Below are positions 1 to 6,922 of a DNA stretch of 64,000 bases, piece after piece. The stretch spans positions 140,556 to 204,555 of the forward strand of contig NZ_KE383927.1 of the NCBI RefSeq assembly GCF_000422805.1, written 5' to 3'. The notes below the pieces were generated by a model. It did not search any database. It had not been told where the DNA came from and worked only from the letters and a program-made list of their open reading frames with translations. Source of the DNA: Nocardioides halotolerans DSM 19273. GTDB lineage: Bacteria; Actinomycetota; Actinomycetes; Propionibacteriales; Nocardioidaceae. Each line of letters opens with the position of its first letter. The first letter of the stretch is position 1. The position numbers were made by a program, and so were the translations under genes.

Positions 1-1114
1 TCGAGCGCCCGGCGAGGTAGAGATGGTCCTCGTTGTCCACCTGCACGCAGCGGACCGGGACGCTCGGCACCCGTCGCACGGACGTGACGTACCGGCGCCC
101 GATCCGCGCCGTCGTGGCAGGTCGGTGCTCCTTGTGCACCCGCTGCTTGCTGTAGAGACGGAAGACGTCGTCGCAGGTGGAGAAGTTGACGATGTAGCAG
201 GTCGAGGTCTCCTCGCTACGACCCCGAACCTGCTTCGTGGTCCGGGAGACCTTGTATCCGAGGCTCACGACGAGCTCGTGGACGTCGTCCGCGAGTCGCT
301 TGCTGGTCACGGCGAACTGGCAGGCCCCGTTGTGCCTCAGGACGTAGCCGTCGGTGTCCATCAGCCCGGCGAGCAGCTCGCGCCGAAGCGGCTCGGACGC
401 GCGCAGGTAAGCGGGTGGGATGTGCTTGTTGTTGAGCACGCCCATCGTGCGCAGGATCGCGGCGACGCTGCCGTGGTCGGTCTGGCACTCGTGGCACATC
501 TTGGTGCCGAAGAAGTGACGGCCGCAGTCGGGACAGATGCCATCGGTGACCGCGTCACGCTCGGGGAGCAGGAGCTGGTAGAGCATGCTTCCCCGTGGCT
601 CCGCGCGGAGGCCGTAGGCCTCGATGTACATCGGGATCTCGTCCGTCTCGCACGTGATGCGGGCGCTCGCGCTGTGCCCGTCTCCGAGCCACGCGCCCAG
701 GACGTAGGGAGGCAGCGGCAGTCGCGCCCACGAGCCCTCCAGCGGGGCGGCGTTGAGCACCGCGTGGTTGGCCCGCCCCTCCGCGTTGATCTTGACGGTC
801 GCCGCGATCTGCTCGGTCGTGACGACGCTGGCGAACACGTGCTGGTTGCGCATCCGGTTGTACTGGTTGTCCGCGGCCCACGTGGACTTGCGTGCGGCCC
901 GGGTCTCCGTCAGCCACTGGTGCTGCGCGTCGGCGATGATCGACGAGCCGTCGGAGAAGGTGAGCTCGTAGCAAGGGCGGTCTGTCATCACGTCGGTCGC
1001 GGCCACGACCGTGGTCGGACGTCCTTGAGCGTCGTAGAGCTGGTCACCGACCTGGACCTCACCCATGGTCGTCCAACCCGAAGGGGTGGCCAGTGGGGTG
1101 TCGAGTGCCAGTGC
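1..1114 (-). mobile_element. DnaB P-loop intein with LAGLIDADG homing endonuclease (class 3 type)
   Basis: The intein starts with Ala-Leu-Ala-Leu-Asp-Thr-Pro-Leu rather than Cys or Ser, right after GK of the helicase Walker A motif; at least 371 residues are visible. Numbering from that Ala: block B reads ADAQHQW with Trp67; two LAGLIDADG helices are at about 138-146 (YVLGAWLGDG) and 247-256 (LLAGLMDTDG); block F reads VRCVQVDNEDHLYL with Cys356. A non-nucleophilic first residue with Trp in block B and Cys in block F is the signature of class 3 inteins, in which the block F Cys starts splicing. The expected block G Thr and the terminal Asn are just off the window. Two CxxC pairs (Cys194/197 and Cys207/210) sit between the endonuclease helices and look like a small zinc ribbon. 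Confidence 0.9.
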
Positions 1115-1810
1115 CTTCCCGACCGCAGGCCGCGCCGCGACGATGATCATCTGGCCGGCGTGGAGGCCGTTGGTGAGCTCGTCGAGATCCGCGAAGCCGG
1201 TCGGGACGCCGTAGAGGCCGGCCTCGCGGTTGCCGATCGCCTCGATCTCGTCGAGGACGCCGTCCATGATGTCGGAGAGCGGCGCGTAGTCCTCGCTGCT
1301 GCGCTTGTCGGTGACCTGGTAGACCTCGGCCTGGGCCTGGTCGACGAGGTCGTCGACGTCGCCCTCGCCGGCGTAGCCGAACTGCACGATGCGGGTGCCG
1401 GCGTTGACCAGCCGGCGCAGGATCGCCTTCTCGCGGACGATGCCGGCGTAGTAGGAGGCGTTGGCGGCGATCGGCACCGCGGACGTGATGGTGTGGAGGT
1501 ACGGCGCCCCGCCGATGCGCTGGAGCTCGCCCCGCCGCTGCAGCTCGTTGCCGACGGTGACCATGTCGGCGGGTTCGCCGCGGCCGTAGAGGTCGATGAT
1601 CGCGTCGTGGATCGTCTCGTGGCTCGGGCGGTAGAAGTCGGCCCCGCGGAGCACCTCGGCGACGTCGGCGATGGCGTCCTTGGAGATCATCATCGCGCCC
1701 AGCACCGACTGCTCAGCCGCCATGTCCTGGGGCGGCGTCCGGTCGCCACCCGACCCCGGCTCCGGCATGCCTCCGGGCGCCTGCCAGGCGTCGGACTCGG
1801 TCAGGCTCAC
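1..1810 (-). CDS. dnaB: Replicative DNA helicase DnaB, intein-containing, 3' end off the window
   Basis: This is the hexameric replicative helicase that unwinds DNA ahead of the fork. The GTG start at 1810 follows a GGAG ribosome site 7 bases upstream. Residues 1-232 give the N-terminal extein: the DnaB N-terminal helical domain (about 30-130), the linker, and the start of the RecA-like domain up to the Walker A text RPAVGK. An intein then begins immediately after the P-loop lysine, and the rest of the visible frame (residues 233-603) is intein. The C-terminal extein, with Walker B and the DNA-contacting loops, lies off the left edge. Protein splicing is required to rebuild the P-loop. The neighbouring rplI-rpsR-ssb-rpsF genes are the usual partners in actinobacteria, though here a convergent gene separates them from dnaB. 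Confidence 0.96.
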   Translation of the reverse strand, partial: MSLTESDAWQAPGGMPEPGSGGDRTPPQDMAAEQSVLGAMMISKDAIADVAEVLRGADFYRPSHETIHDAIIDLYGRGEPADMVTVGNELQRRGELQRIGGAPYLHTITSAVPIAANASYYAGIVREKAILRRLVNAGTRIVQFGYAGEGDVDDLVDQAQAEVYQVTDKRSSEDYAPLSDIMDGVLDEIEAIGNREAGLYGVPTGFADLDELTNGLHAGQMIIVAARPAVGKALALDTPLATPSGWTTMGEVQVGDQLYDAQGRPTTVVAATDVMTDRPCYELTFSDGSSIIADAQHQWLTETRAARKSTWAADNQYNRMRNQHVFASVVTTEQIAATVKINAEGRANHAVLNAAPLEGSWARLPLPPYVLGAWLGDGHSASARITCETDEIPMYIEAYGLRAEPRGSMLYQLLLPERDAVTDGICPDCGRHFFGTKMCHECQTDHGSVAAILRTMGVLNNKHIPPAYLRASEPLRRELLAGLMDTDGYVLRHNGACQFAVTSKRLADDVHELVVSLGYKVSRTTKQVRGRSEETSTCYIVNFSTCDDVFRLYSKQRVHKEHRPATTARIGRRYVTSVRRVPSVPVRCVQVDNEDHLYLAGRS

Positions 1811-2411
1811 GGGATACTCCTGGGTGGTGGCGAGCGGTCGGGGAGGGTGGGGAGGGTGTGACGGATGGGACGACGGGGGAACGTCGCCGACGGTAGGGCC
1901 GACCGCCGACAGCGCCGATCGACCCGGCCCGGAGCGGGCCTGGCGGGTGGTCGGACGGCGCTTGCGGGGCGCGGTTCGCGGGATGCGCTCGGAGCAACCT
2001 AGGCACCCCTCGGCGCGCCTGGGAAGCCTGCCATCCACACCCCCTGGGGAGAACCCGGCGATCCGCGTGGACGACACTCGGCAACCCTGTGCACAGCTTG
2101 GGGAAAGCCCTGTGGACCTGACGGTCGACCTCACCGTGCGCAGCGCTCTGACCTGCGAGGACGGCCGTCCACCGGTGTGGAGCGAAAATAGATCGCCCCG
2201 GTGTCCGGTCACCGGACGGTCACCTCGCGATCACCCGGTGGCTTTGTCGACAAAGGCCGCGGGCGTCGCCGGTCAAGGGCTCATCCACATCCTTATCCAC
2301 CGGTGTGTAGGGACTAGTACCGTGCGGGCCAGCACCGCCGCACCGGCCCTTACGGTGACTAGTCCCGGGACCACGGGCGGGCGGGCACCGACCACCCCCT
2401 AACCTGCTCGC
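1811..2411. other. Intergenic region upstream of dnaB and of the secreted-protein gene
   Basis: This 600-base gap separates two divergent genes, so it should hold both promoters. I see no credible gene. It contains several DnaA-box-like words: TTATCCACC at 2293-2301, CATCCACA near 2282, CCTGTGGAC near 2109, and GTGCACA near 2090. A palindrome, TTTGTCGACAAA, lies near 2244-2255, and a large interrupted inverted repeat is described separately at 2310-2366. The box-like words are imperfect and scattered, so I do not call this an origin; the origin is between dnaA and dnaN. Confidence 0.6.
2310..2366. repeat. Interrupted inverted repeat with two ACTAGT cores
   Basis: The left arm (2310-2323, GGGACTAGTACCGT) pairs with the right arm (2352-2366, ACGGTGACTAGTCCC) with one bulged G. 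Inside, GGGCC at 2326-2330 can pair with GGCCC at 2345-2349, extending the hairpin. It sits 45 bases upstream of the secreted-protein start. Function is unknown; it could be an operator or a transcript leader structure. Confidence 0.6.
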
Positions 2412-3155
2412 ATGCCCCCCTCCCCCAGGCGCCGCCGGGCACGCCTCGCGCTGGTCGTCCCGGCCACCGCGGTGCTGGCGCTGCTCGCACCGACGGTGGC
2501 GGCGCCGGCCTCGGCGGCGGGCGCCGACGACGCGCCCGACACCGCGATCAGCGGGGGACCGCAGGACCAGATCACGCCCGGCGACCCCGTCACCCGGACC
2601 GCGCGGCCCAGCCTCCAGCTCAGCGCCAGCGAGCCCGCGTCGTTCAACTGCGCGGTGAACGCACGGGCGGTGCCCTGCCAGGCGGGGCTCAACGTGCTCA
2701 CCGGGCTCGAGCCCGGCCCCCAGGTCTTCGTCGCGCAGGCCGTCGACCAGGACGGCCACTTCGACACGACGCCCGCCACGCTCACCTTCTTCGTGCCCCT
2801 CGACCTCGAGCCCGGTGGGGCCAGGACCTGGAAGAGGGTCAGGAGCCGCGCGTCCTACGACGGCGACTACGTCGCCACCGCGACGAAGGGCGCCCGGCTC
2901 CGTCTCGGCAAGGTCGTGGGCGTGCGGGAGCTCCGGCTCTACGCGCCGATCGGCCCGCGGCTCGGCAAGGTGGCGGTGCGGGTGGGCAGGAACCCGTGGA
3001 TCAAGGTGCGGCTGCGGTCGGCGACGCGGGAGCGGCTGCACGTCTTCGAGCTGCGCGCCCCCGACGCCACCCGTCTGAGCGGCGTGGTCCAGATCAAGGC
3101 GCTCAAGGTCCCCCGGCACGGTGCGGTCGCGGTCGACGCGATCGTGGCGCGCTGA
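2412..3155 (+). CDS. Small secreted protein, function unknown
   Basis: The 247-residue product begins with an Arg-rich n-region (PRRRRAR), a hydrophobic core (residues 12-28) and an AxA-type site near ASAAGA, a Sec signal peptide. After cleavage, residues 40-130 resemble the extracellular Ig-like modules that start DTAISGGP and carry the text SASEPASFNCAVN; the conserved Cys pair in FNCAVNARAVPCQAG may form a disulfide. Residues 135-247 are a basic, beta-rich tail that I do not recognise. It is transcribed towards rplI and stops before a strong bidirectional terminator. The function cannot be inferred beyond an extracellular or wall location. Confidence 0.75.
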   Translation: MPPSPRRRRARLALVVPATAVLALLAPTVAAPASAAGADDAPDTAISGGPQDQITPGDPVTRTARPSLQLSASEPASFNCAVNARAVPCQAGLNVLTGLEPGPQVFVAQAVDQDGHFDTTPATLTFFVPLDLEPGGARTWKRVRSRASYDGDYVATATKGARLRLGKVVGVRELRLYAPIGPRLGKVAVRVGRNPWIKVRLRSATRERLHVFELRAPDATRLSGVVQIKALKVPRHGAVAVDAIVAR

Positions 3156-3188
3156 CGCCCGGACGCGGCGGGCGGGCACCCGACGTAC

Positions 3189-3227
3189 GACGGCCCCGCG
3201 GGCTCACGAGGAGCCGGCGGGGCCGTC
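3189..3227. terminator. Bidirectional intrinsic terminator hairpin
   Basis: A 17-base stem with one mismatch (3189-3205 with 3211-3227) closes a 5-base loop, ACGAG. It lies between the convergent stops of the secreted-protein gene (3155) and rplI (3243). There is no T-run, as is common for actinobacterial terminators. Confidence 0.8.
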
Positions 3228-3242
3228 GAGCGTGCGTGCGGG

Positions 3243-3689
3243 TCAGGCAGGGATGACGTTGAGGGCCACCGTGGCGGACACCTCGTCGTGCAGCCGGACG
3301 GTCACCTCGTGGGCGCCGAGCGACTTGATCGGGTTGCCGACCGCGATGGTCCGCTTGTCGACCTCTTGGCCGGAGACCTCGCTGATCGCCTCGGCGATGT
3401 CGGTGACCGTGACGGCACCGAAGAGGCGTCCGGCCTCGCCGGCCCGGACCTTGACCGCGACCGGGCCGCCCTCGAGCTTGGCCTTGATGGCCTCGGCGGA
3501 GTCGTGGTCGCGCACCGCGCGGGCGGTGCGGGCCTTCTTGATGGAGTCGATGGTCTTCTCGGCGCCGCGGGTCCAGCGGATCGCCTCGCCACGGGGGACG
3601 AGGTAGTTGCGGCCGTAGCCGTCCTTGACCTCGACGACGTCGCCGGGGGCACCGAGGCCGGTGACCTCCTGGGTGAGGATGAGCTTCAT
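3243..3689 (-). CDS. rplI: Large ribosomal subunit protein bL9
   Basis: bL9 is a two-domain protein of the 50S subunit that binds 23S rRNA near the L1 stalk and helps keep reading frame. The 148-residue product starts MKLILTQEVTGLGAPGDVVEV, the conserved N-terminal L9 domain with GYGRNYLVPRGEA at 25-37, followed by the long connecting helix and a C-terminal domain ending EVSATVALNVIPA. The ATG at 3689 was chosen because the L9 domain begins there; the same frame stays open much further upstream but is then only the antisense of rpsR and ssb. It is the last gene of the rpsF-ssb-rpsR-rplI operon, 17 bases after rpsR. Confidence 0.97.
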   Translation of the reverse strand: MKLILTQEVTGLGAPGDVVEVKDGYGRNYLVPRGEAIRWTRGAEKTIDSIKKARTARAVRDHDSAEAIKAKLEGGPVAVKVRAGEAGRLFGAVTVTDIAEAISEVSGQEVDKRTIAVGNPIKSLGAHEVTVRLHDEVSATVALNVIPA

Positions 3690-3706
3690 CGCGCAGATCC
3701 CCTTTC

Positions 3707-3943
3707 TCAGCGACCGGTGGACGTGTAGGGCAGCAGGGCCACCTCGCGGGCGTTCTTGACCGCGATGGCGACGTCGCGCTGGTGCTGGACGCAGTTGCCG
3801 GTCACCCGACGCGCGCGGATCTTGCCGCGGTCGGAGATGAACTTGCGGAGCAGGGCGGTGTCCTTGTAGTCGGCACCGGTCGCCTTCTCCTTGCAGAACT
3901 GGCAGACCTTCTTCTTGGGCTTGCGGAGTACGGGCTTGGCCAT
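3707..3943 (-). CDS. rpsR: Small ribosomal subunit protein bS18
   Basis: bS18 pairs with bS6 on the platform of the 30S subunit. The 78-residue product has the standard core (DTALLRKFISDRGKIRARRVTGNC) and the CQFCKEK pair near the N-terminus plus a third Cys in VTGNCVQHQ, which marks the zinc-binding form; actinobacteria often carry a second zinc-free copy elsewhere. A GGAGGA ribosome site precedes the ATG. It sits between ssb and rplI in the conserved operon, and a perfect hairpin lies just upstream. Confidence 0.97.
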   Translation of the reverse strand: MAKPVLRKPKKKVCQFCKEKATGADYKDTALLRKFISDRGKIRARRVTGNCVQHQRDVAIAVKNAREVALLPYTSTGR

Positions 3944-3966
3944 TGTGGTGCTTCCTCCTCAGAAGC

Positions 3967-3987
3967 CCGGCCCCGCGTCGGGGCCGG
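3967..3987 (-). promoter_or_regulatory. Perfect hairpin between ssb and rpsR
   Basis: Nine bases (CCGGCCCCG, 3967-3975) pair perfectly with 3979-3987 across a 3-base loop. In the transcript it falls after the ssb stop and about 23 bases before the rpsR start. It may be a processing site or weak attenuator that sets the ratio of SSB to ribosomal proteins; no T-run follows. Confidence 0.5.
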
Positions 3988-4017
3988 AATGGTCGGTTGG
4001 GATGGGTGCTGTCGAGG

Positions 4018-4572
4018 TCAGAACGGGGGCTCGTCGGCCGGCGCCGAGGGTGCGCCCCACGGGTCGCCGGCGGGAGCGCCGCCACCGGTGCCACCGGCCG
4101 CGGGGGCCGGGGTGGCCCACGGGTCGGCCGCGGGCGAGGACTGTCCGCCCTGGCCGGCCTGTCCGCCCTGGCCGCCTCCGCCGGAGTAGCCGCCCCCGCC
4201 GCCCTGGCGGCTGGTGCGGTTGACCTTGGCGGTCGCGAACTTGAGCGAGGGGCCGACCTCGTCGACCTCGATCTCGAAGACCGTGCGCTTCTGGCCCTCA
4301 CGGTCCTCGTAGGAGCGGGCCTTCAGGCGACCCTGGACGACGACGCGCATGCCCCGCTGGAGCGACTCGGCGACGTTCTCCGCCGCCTGGCGCCAGATCG
4401 AGCAGCGCAGGAACATGGCCTCGCCGTCGACCCACTCGTTGGTGTTCTTGTCGAAGTTGCGCGGAGTCGAGGCCACCGTGAAGTTGGCGACCGCGGCGCC
4501 CGAAGGCGTGAAGCGCAGCTCGGGGTCGTCGGTGAGGTTGCCGACCACGGTGATGATGGTCTCGCCTGCCAT
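4018..4572 (-). CDS. ssb: Single-stranded DNA-binding protein SSB
   Basis: SSB coats single-stranded DNA during replication, repair and recombination. The 184-residue protein has an OB-fold at residues 3-115 (ETIITVVGNLTDDPELRF, then FTVASTPRNF, WRQAAENVAESL, and GRLKARSYEDREG), a Gly/Pro/Gln-rich flexible linker (120-175), and the acidic C-terminal tip ending DEPPF that recruits partner proteins. The length is typical for actinobacterial SSB. It lies between rpsF (126 bases) and rpsR (74 bases), so is coexpressed with ribosomal proteins. Confidence 0.97.
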   Translation of the reverse strand: MAGETIITVVGNLTDDPELRFTPSGAAVANFTVASTPRNFDKNTNEWVDGEAMFLRCSIWRQAAENVAESLQRGMRVVVQGRLKARSYEDREGQKRTVFEIEVDEVGPSLKFATAKVNRTSRQGGGGGYSGGGGQGGQAGQGGQSSPAADPWATPAPAAGGTGGGAPAGDPWGAPSAPADEPPF

Positions 4573-4698
4573 TGGGTCTCCTTGTCGTCCCGCTGTGTCG
4601 TCCCGCTGTGGGTCCCACCCATCGTTGCCGCAGGCACCGACGGTGGGAAGGGCTCATCCACAGGCGACCCGGCCGGACCGGGCGCCCGCGGCACGGGC

Positions 4699-4989
4699 CT
4701 ACTTGTTGTCGGGCCGGATGACCTTGGTCCGCAGGATCGACTCGTTCAGCGTGAGCTGGCGGTCGAGCTCCTTGACGGTGGCGGGCTCGGCGGTCAGGTT
4801 GACCACCGCGTAGATGCCCTCTTGGTTCTTCTTGATCTCGTAGGCCATGCGACGACGGCCCCAGATGTCGACCGACTCGACCGACCCGCCGTCCTTGCGG
4901 ATGACGTTGAGGTACTTGTCGAGCGACGGACCGACGGTGCGCTCTTCGAGACTGGGGTCGAGGATGACCATCACTTCATAGGCACGCAA
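4699..4989 (-). CDS. rpsF: Small ribosomal subunit protein bS6
   Basis: bS6 is a 30S platform protein that heterodimerises with bS18. I place the start at TTG 4989, not at an in-frame ATG 33 bases upstream, because AGGAGG lies 10 bases before the TTG and the family begins (M)RAYEVMVILDPSLEE. This gives 96 residues, the usual actinobacterial length. The conserved WGRRRMAYEIKKNQEGIYAVV text is at about 43-63. It is the first gene of the rpsF-ssb-rpsR-rplI operon. A small hairpin in the leader (5018-5036) could be the site of feedback control. Confidence 0.95.
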   Translation of the reverse strand: MRAYEVMVILDPSLEERTVGPSLDKYLNVIRKDGGSVESVDIWGRRRMAYEIKKNQEGIYAVVNLTAEPATVKELDRQLTLNESILRTKVIRPDNK

Positions 4990-5017
4990 AGCAGTTCCAC
5001 CTCCTGTGGGCTCAGCG

Positions 5018-5036
5018 GCCACGGTCTCTCCGTGGC
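5018..5036 (-). promoter_or_regulatory. Hairpin in the rpsF leader, possible S6:S18 control element
   Basis: GCCACGG (5018-5024) pairs perfectly with CCGTGGC (5030-5036) across a 5-base loop, about 28 bases upstream of the rpsF start. In many bacteria the S6:S18 dimer binds a hairpin in the rpsF leader and represses translation. I see the hairpin but cannot confirm the bulged CCG that defines the known motif. Confidence 0.35.
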
Positions 5037-5190
5037 AGGAGGGCTTGTGCGTTGGTCACGCCGTGGCGTCTGGCCGCGACGGACAGGAAAGGCTAGCAGC
5101 GGGCCGGGCGCCAGGACGAATCCGAGCGGCGGGCCCGAGGCCTGTGGAGAGCCCGCCCCGGCGTACGCCGAGCGCGGCTAGTTTCCGCCC

Positions 5191-5916
5191 GTGCAGCTGC
5201 GCCGAGCGAGTCCCGTGGCCGGTCGCTACGTGCTGCTCGAGCAGATCGGTGCCGGCGGCGCGGGGACCGTCCACCGGGCGCGCGACCTGCGCACCCGCCG
5301 CGACGTGGCGGCGAAGGTGGTGCGCGGCGCCGACCCGGACCGGCTGCTCGACCTGGTGCGCGAGCAGGCACACCGGATCGAGCACCCCCACGTGCTCTCG
5401 CCGCTGGGCTGGGCCGCGGAGGACGACATCGCGCTCATCGCGATGGAGCTGGTGCCCGGCGGCTCGGTGCGCGACCTGCTCGCGCGCCGCGGGCCGCTGC
5501 CGGAGCCGCTGGTCGCGCACCTGCTCGCCCAGCTCCTCGACGCGCTGGCGGCCGTCCACGCCCGTGGCATCGTCCACGGCGACGTCAAGCCGGCCAACCT
5601 CCTGGTCCGCGACGGCCCTCGCCCCCACCTCCTGCTCGCCGACTTCGGCGTGGCCCGGCACGCCGGGCGGCCGGCCCCGGTGGTGGGCACGCCGTCGTTC
5701 CTGGCGCCCGAGCGGCTGGCGGGCGCGCCGCCCGACCCGAGCCAGGACGTCTACGCCGCCGGCCTCGTCGCCCGGCGCGCGCTGGCCGGCCACGCCGCCC
5801 TGTTGACCCTCTGCGACTCCATGACGCGCACCGAGGCCGCGCGGCGCCCGACCGCTGCGGCGGCGCTGCGCCGGCTCGGCGAGCTCACGGCGCGGTGCTG
5901 GACTCCTGGGTGGTGA
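5191..5916 (+). CDS. Soluble Hanks-type Ser/Thr protein kinase
   Basis: The 241-residue product is an almost bare kinase domain. Visible elements are the glycine loop IGAGGAGTV (19-27), the ATP-binding lysine K42 in VAAKVV, the catalytic loop HGDVKPANLL (Asp131; the usual Arg of HRD is Gly), DFG at 151-153, and APE at 172-174. The C-lobe keeps the Asp of helix F (QDVYAAG) and the RRPTA arginine but is short. No membrane segment, PASTA or other sensor domain follows. All catalytic residues are present, so it is probably active, but as a non-RD kinase it may not need activation-loop phosphorylation. Its 3' end overlaps the convergent XRE gene by 32 bases. Substrates are unknown. The GTG start is 16 residues before the glycine loop. 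Confidence 0.87.
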   Translation: MQLRRASPVAGRYVLLEQIGAGGAGTVHRARDLRTRRDVAAKVVRGADPDRLLDLVREQAHRIEHPHVLSPLGWAAEDDIALIAMELVPGGSVRDLLARRGPLPEPLVAHLLAQLLDALAAVHARGIVHGDVKPANLLVRDGPRPHLLLADFGVARHAGRPAPVVGTPSFLAPERLAGAPPDPSQDVYAAGLVARRALAGHAALLTLCDSMTRTEAARRPTAAAALRRLGELTARCWTPGW

Positions 5917-6811
5917 GCTCCCGGGTGGTGAGCTCCCGGGTGGTGAGCTCCCGGGTGGTGAGGTCCTGGGTGCCCACCACCCGCAGCAGGGCCAGGGCCT
6001 CGGCCTCGCGGCTGCCGGGAGCCGCCGAGTAGACGATCAGCGTCTGGTCGGCGTCCGGGACGTGCAGCGTGTCGCACTCCAGCCTCAGCTCGCCGAGCGT
6101 CGGGTGGGTCACGGTCTTGGCGTGGCTGCGCCACAGGTTCGCGTCGGTGCTGCCCCACAGCTCGCGGAACTCCGCCGAGCCCTCGTGCAGGTCCTCGAGG
6201 AGCCGGGCCAGGCCGGGGTCGTCGGGATAGCGCCCGGCGACCGAGCGGAGGTTGGCCACCGTCTGGGCCGCGGTGCCGGCCCGCTCCTCGGGCGTGCCGC
6301 CCACCGCGCTGCGCGGCGGGTCCGTCGGGTCGGGCAGGAAGCGCAGCCGCGGCTGGTTGCGTCGCTCCGGGCGCAGGCGCGACCAGTCGCCGTGCAGCGC
6401 CGAGGACATCGCGTTCCACGCCAGGACGTCGCACTTCGCGCTCATCACCAGGGCGGGGAGGTCGTGGAACCGGTCGATGAGCCGCATCACGCTCGGCCGC
6501 ACGTGCAGGTCGATGAGGCCCGTCGCCGGTGGGGCGCTCCCGGCGAGGTGGAAGACGTGGTCGCGCTCGTCGGACCCCAGGCGAAGGGCGCGACACAGCG
6601 CCGACAGCACCTGCTCCGAGGGGTGGGGCCCGCGCCCCTGCTCGAGACGGACGACGTAGTCGACGCTGATCCCCGCCAGCATCGCCAGCTCCTCCCGGCG
6701 CAGTCCCGGGACCCGGCGGTGCAGCCCGGCCGGCAGGCCGACGTCCTCGGGTCGGACCCGGTCGCGGGCCCGCTTGAGGGCGCGGGCCAGCTCGGGACGG
6801 TTCGGCTTCAC
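5885..6811 (-). CDS. XRE-family regulator with MmyB-like ligand-binding domain
   Basis: The 308-residue product has an N-terminal helix-turn-helix (about 28-80, including RREELAMLAGISVDYVVRLEQGRG) followed by the PAS-like MmyB ligand-binding domain (WNAMSSALHGDW, LRSVAGRYPDDPGLARLLEDL, FRELW, HPTLGELRLECDTLHVPDADQTLIVY). Such regulators commonly sit beside and control a divergent oxidoreductase gene, exactly as here with the dehydrogenase starting at 6923. The GTG start at 6811 is chosen because the family starts just before the HTH. Oddity: the C-terminus ends in four copies of a five-residue unit like TTREL, from a 15-base tandem repeat, an addition not expected in the family, and this tail overlaps the end of the kinase gene. 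Confidence 0.9.
   Translation of the reverse strand: MKPNRPELARALKRARDRVRPEDVGLPAGLHRRVPGLRREELAMLAGISVDYVVRLEQGRGPHPSEQVLSALCRALRLGSDERDHVFHLAGSAPPATGLIDLHVRPSVMRLIDRFHDLPALVMSAKCDVLAWNAMSSALHGDWSRLRPERRNQPRLRFLPDPTDPPRSAVGGTPEERAGTAAQTVANLRSVAGRYPDDPGLARLLEDLHEGSAEFRELWGSTDANLWRSHAKTVTHPTLGELRLECDTLHVPDADQTLIVYSAAPGSREAEALALLRVVGTQDLTTRELTTRELTTRELTTQESSTAP
5903..5962. repeat. 15-base tandem repeat at overlapping gene ends
   Basis: Four units of CTCCCGGGTGGTGAG (first unit with one change) run 5903-5917, 5918-5932, 5933-5947 and 5948-5962, with a decayed fifth after. The first unit supplies the kinase stop codon; on the minus strand the array codes the (T)TREL tail of the XRE regulator. 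Near-identity of the units points to slippage. Confidence 0.9.
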
Positions 6812-6922
6812 CTCACCAGCATCGCTCGCCGCCGGCGACGCGGGTAGGGACGTGGGTAGGACCGTCGGTCCCACGATCAACCGGCCCTCCCGGCGCCGGC
6901 CCGGACGACGCACGGTGGGGTC

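Noticed and set aside
23..1861. A 612-codon plus-strand open frame opposite dnaB
   Set aside because: Low-complexity Arg/Val/Gly composition, no motifs, and exactly antisense to DnaB and its intein.
2030..2310. Second replication origin upstream of dnaB
   Set aside because: The DnaA-box-like words are imperfect and sparse, and a normal dnaA-dnaN origin is present in the same window.
3690..4301. Upstream extension of the rplI frame that would make a 352-residue protein
   Set aside because: The extension runs antisense or out of frame through rpsR and ssb and has no domain; bL9 begins at 3689.
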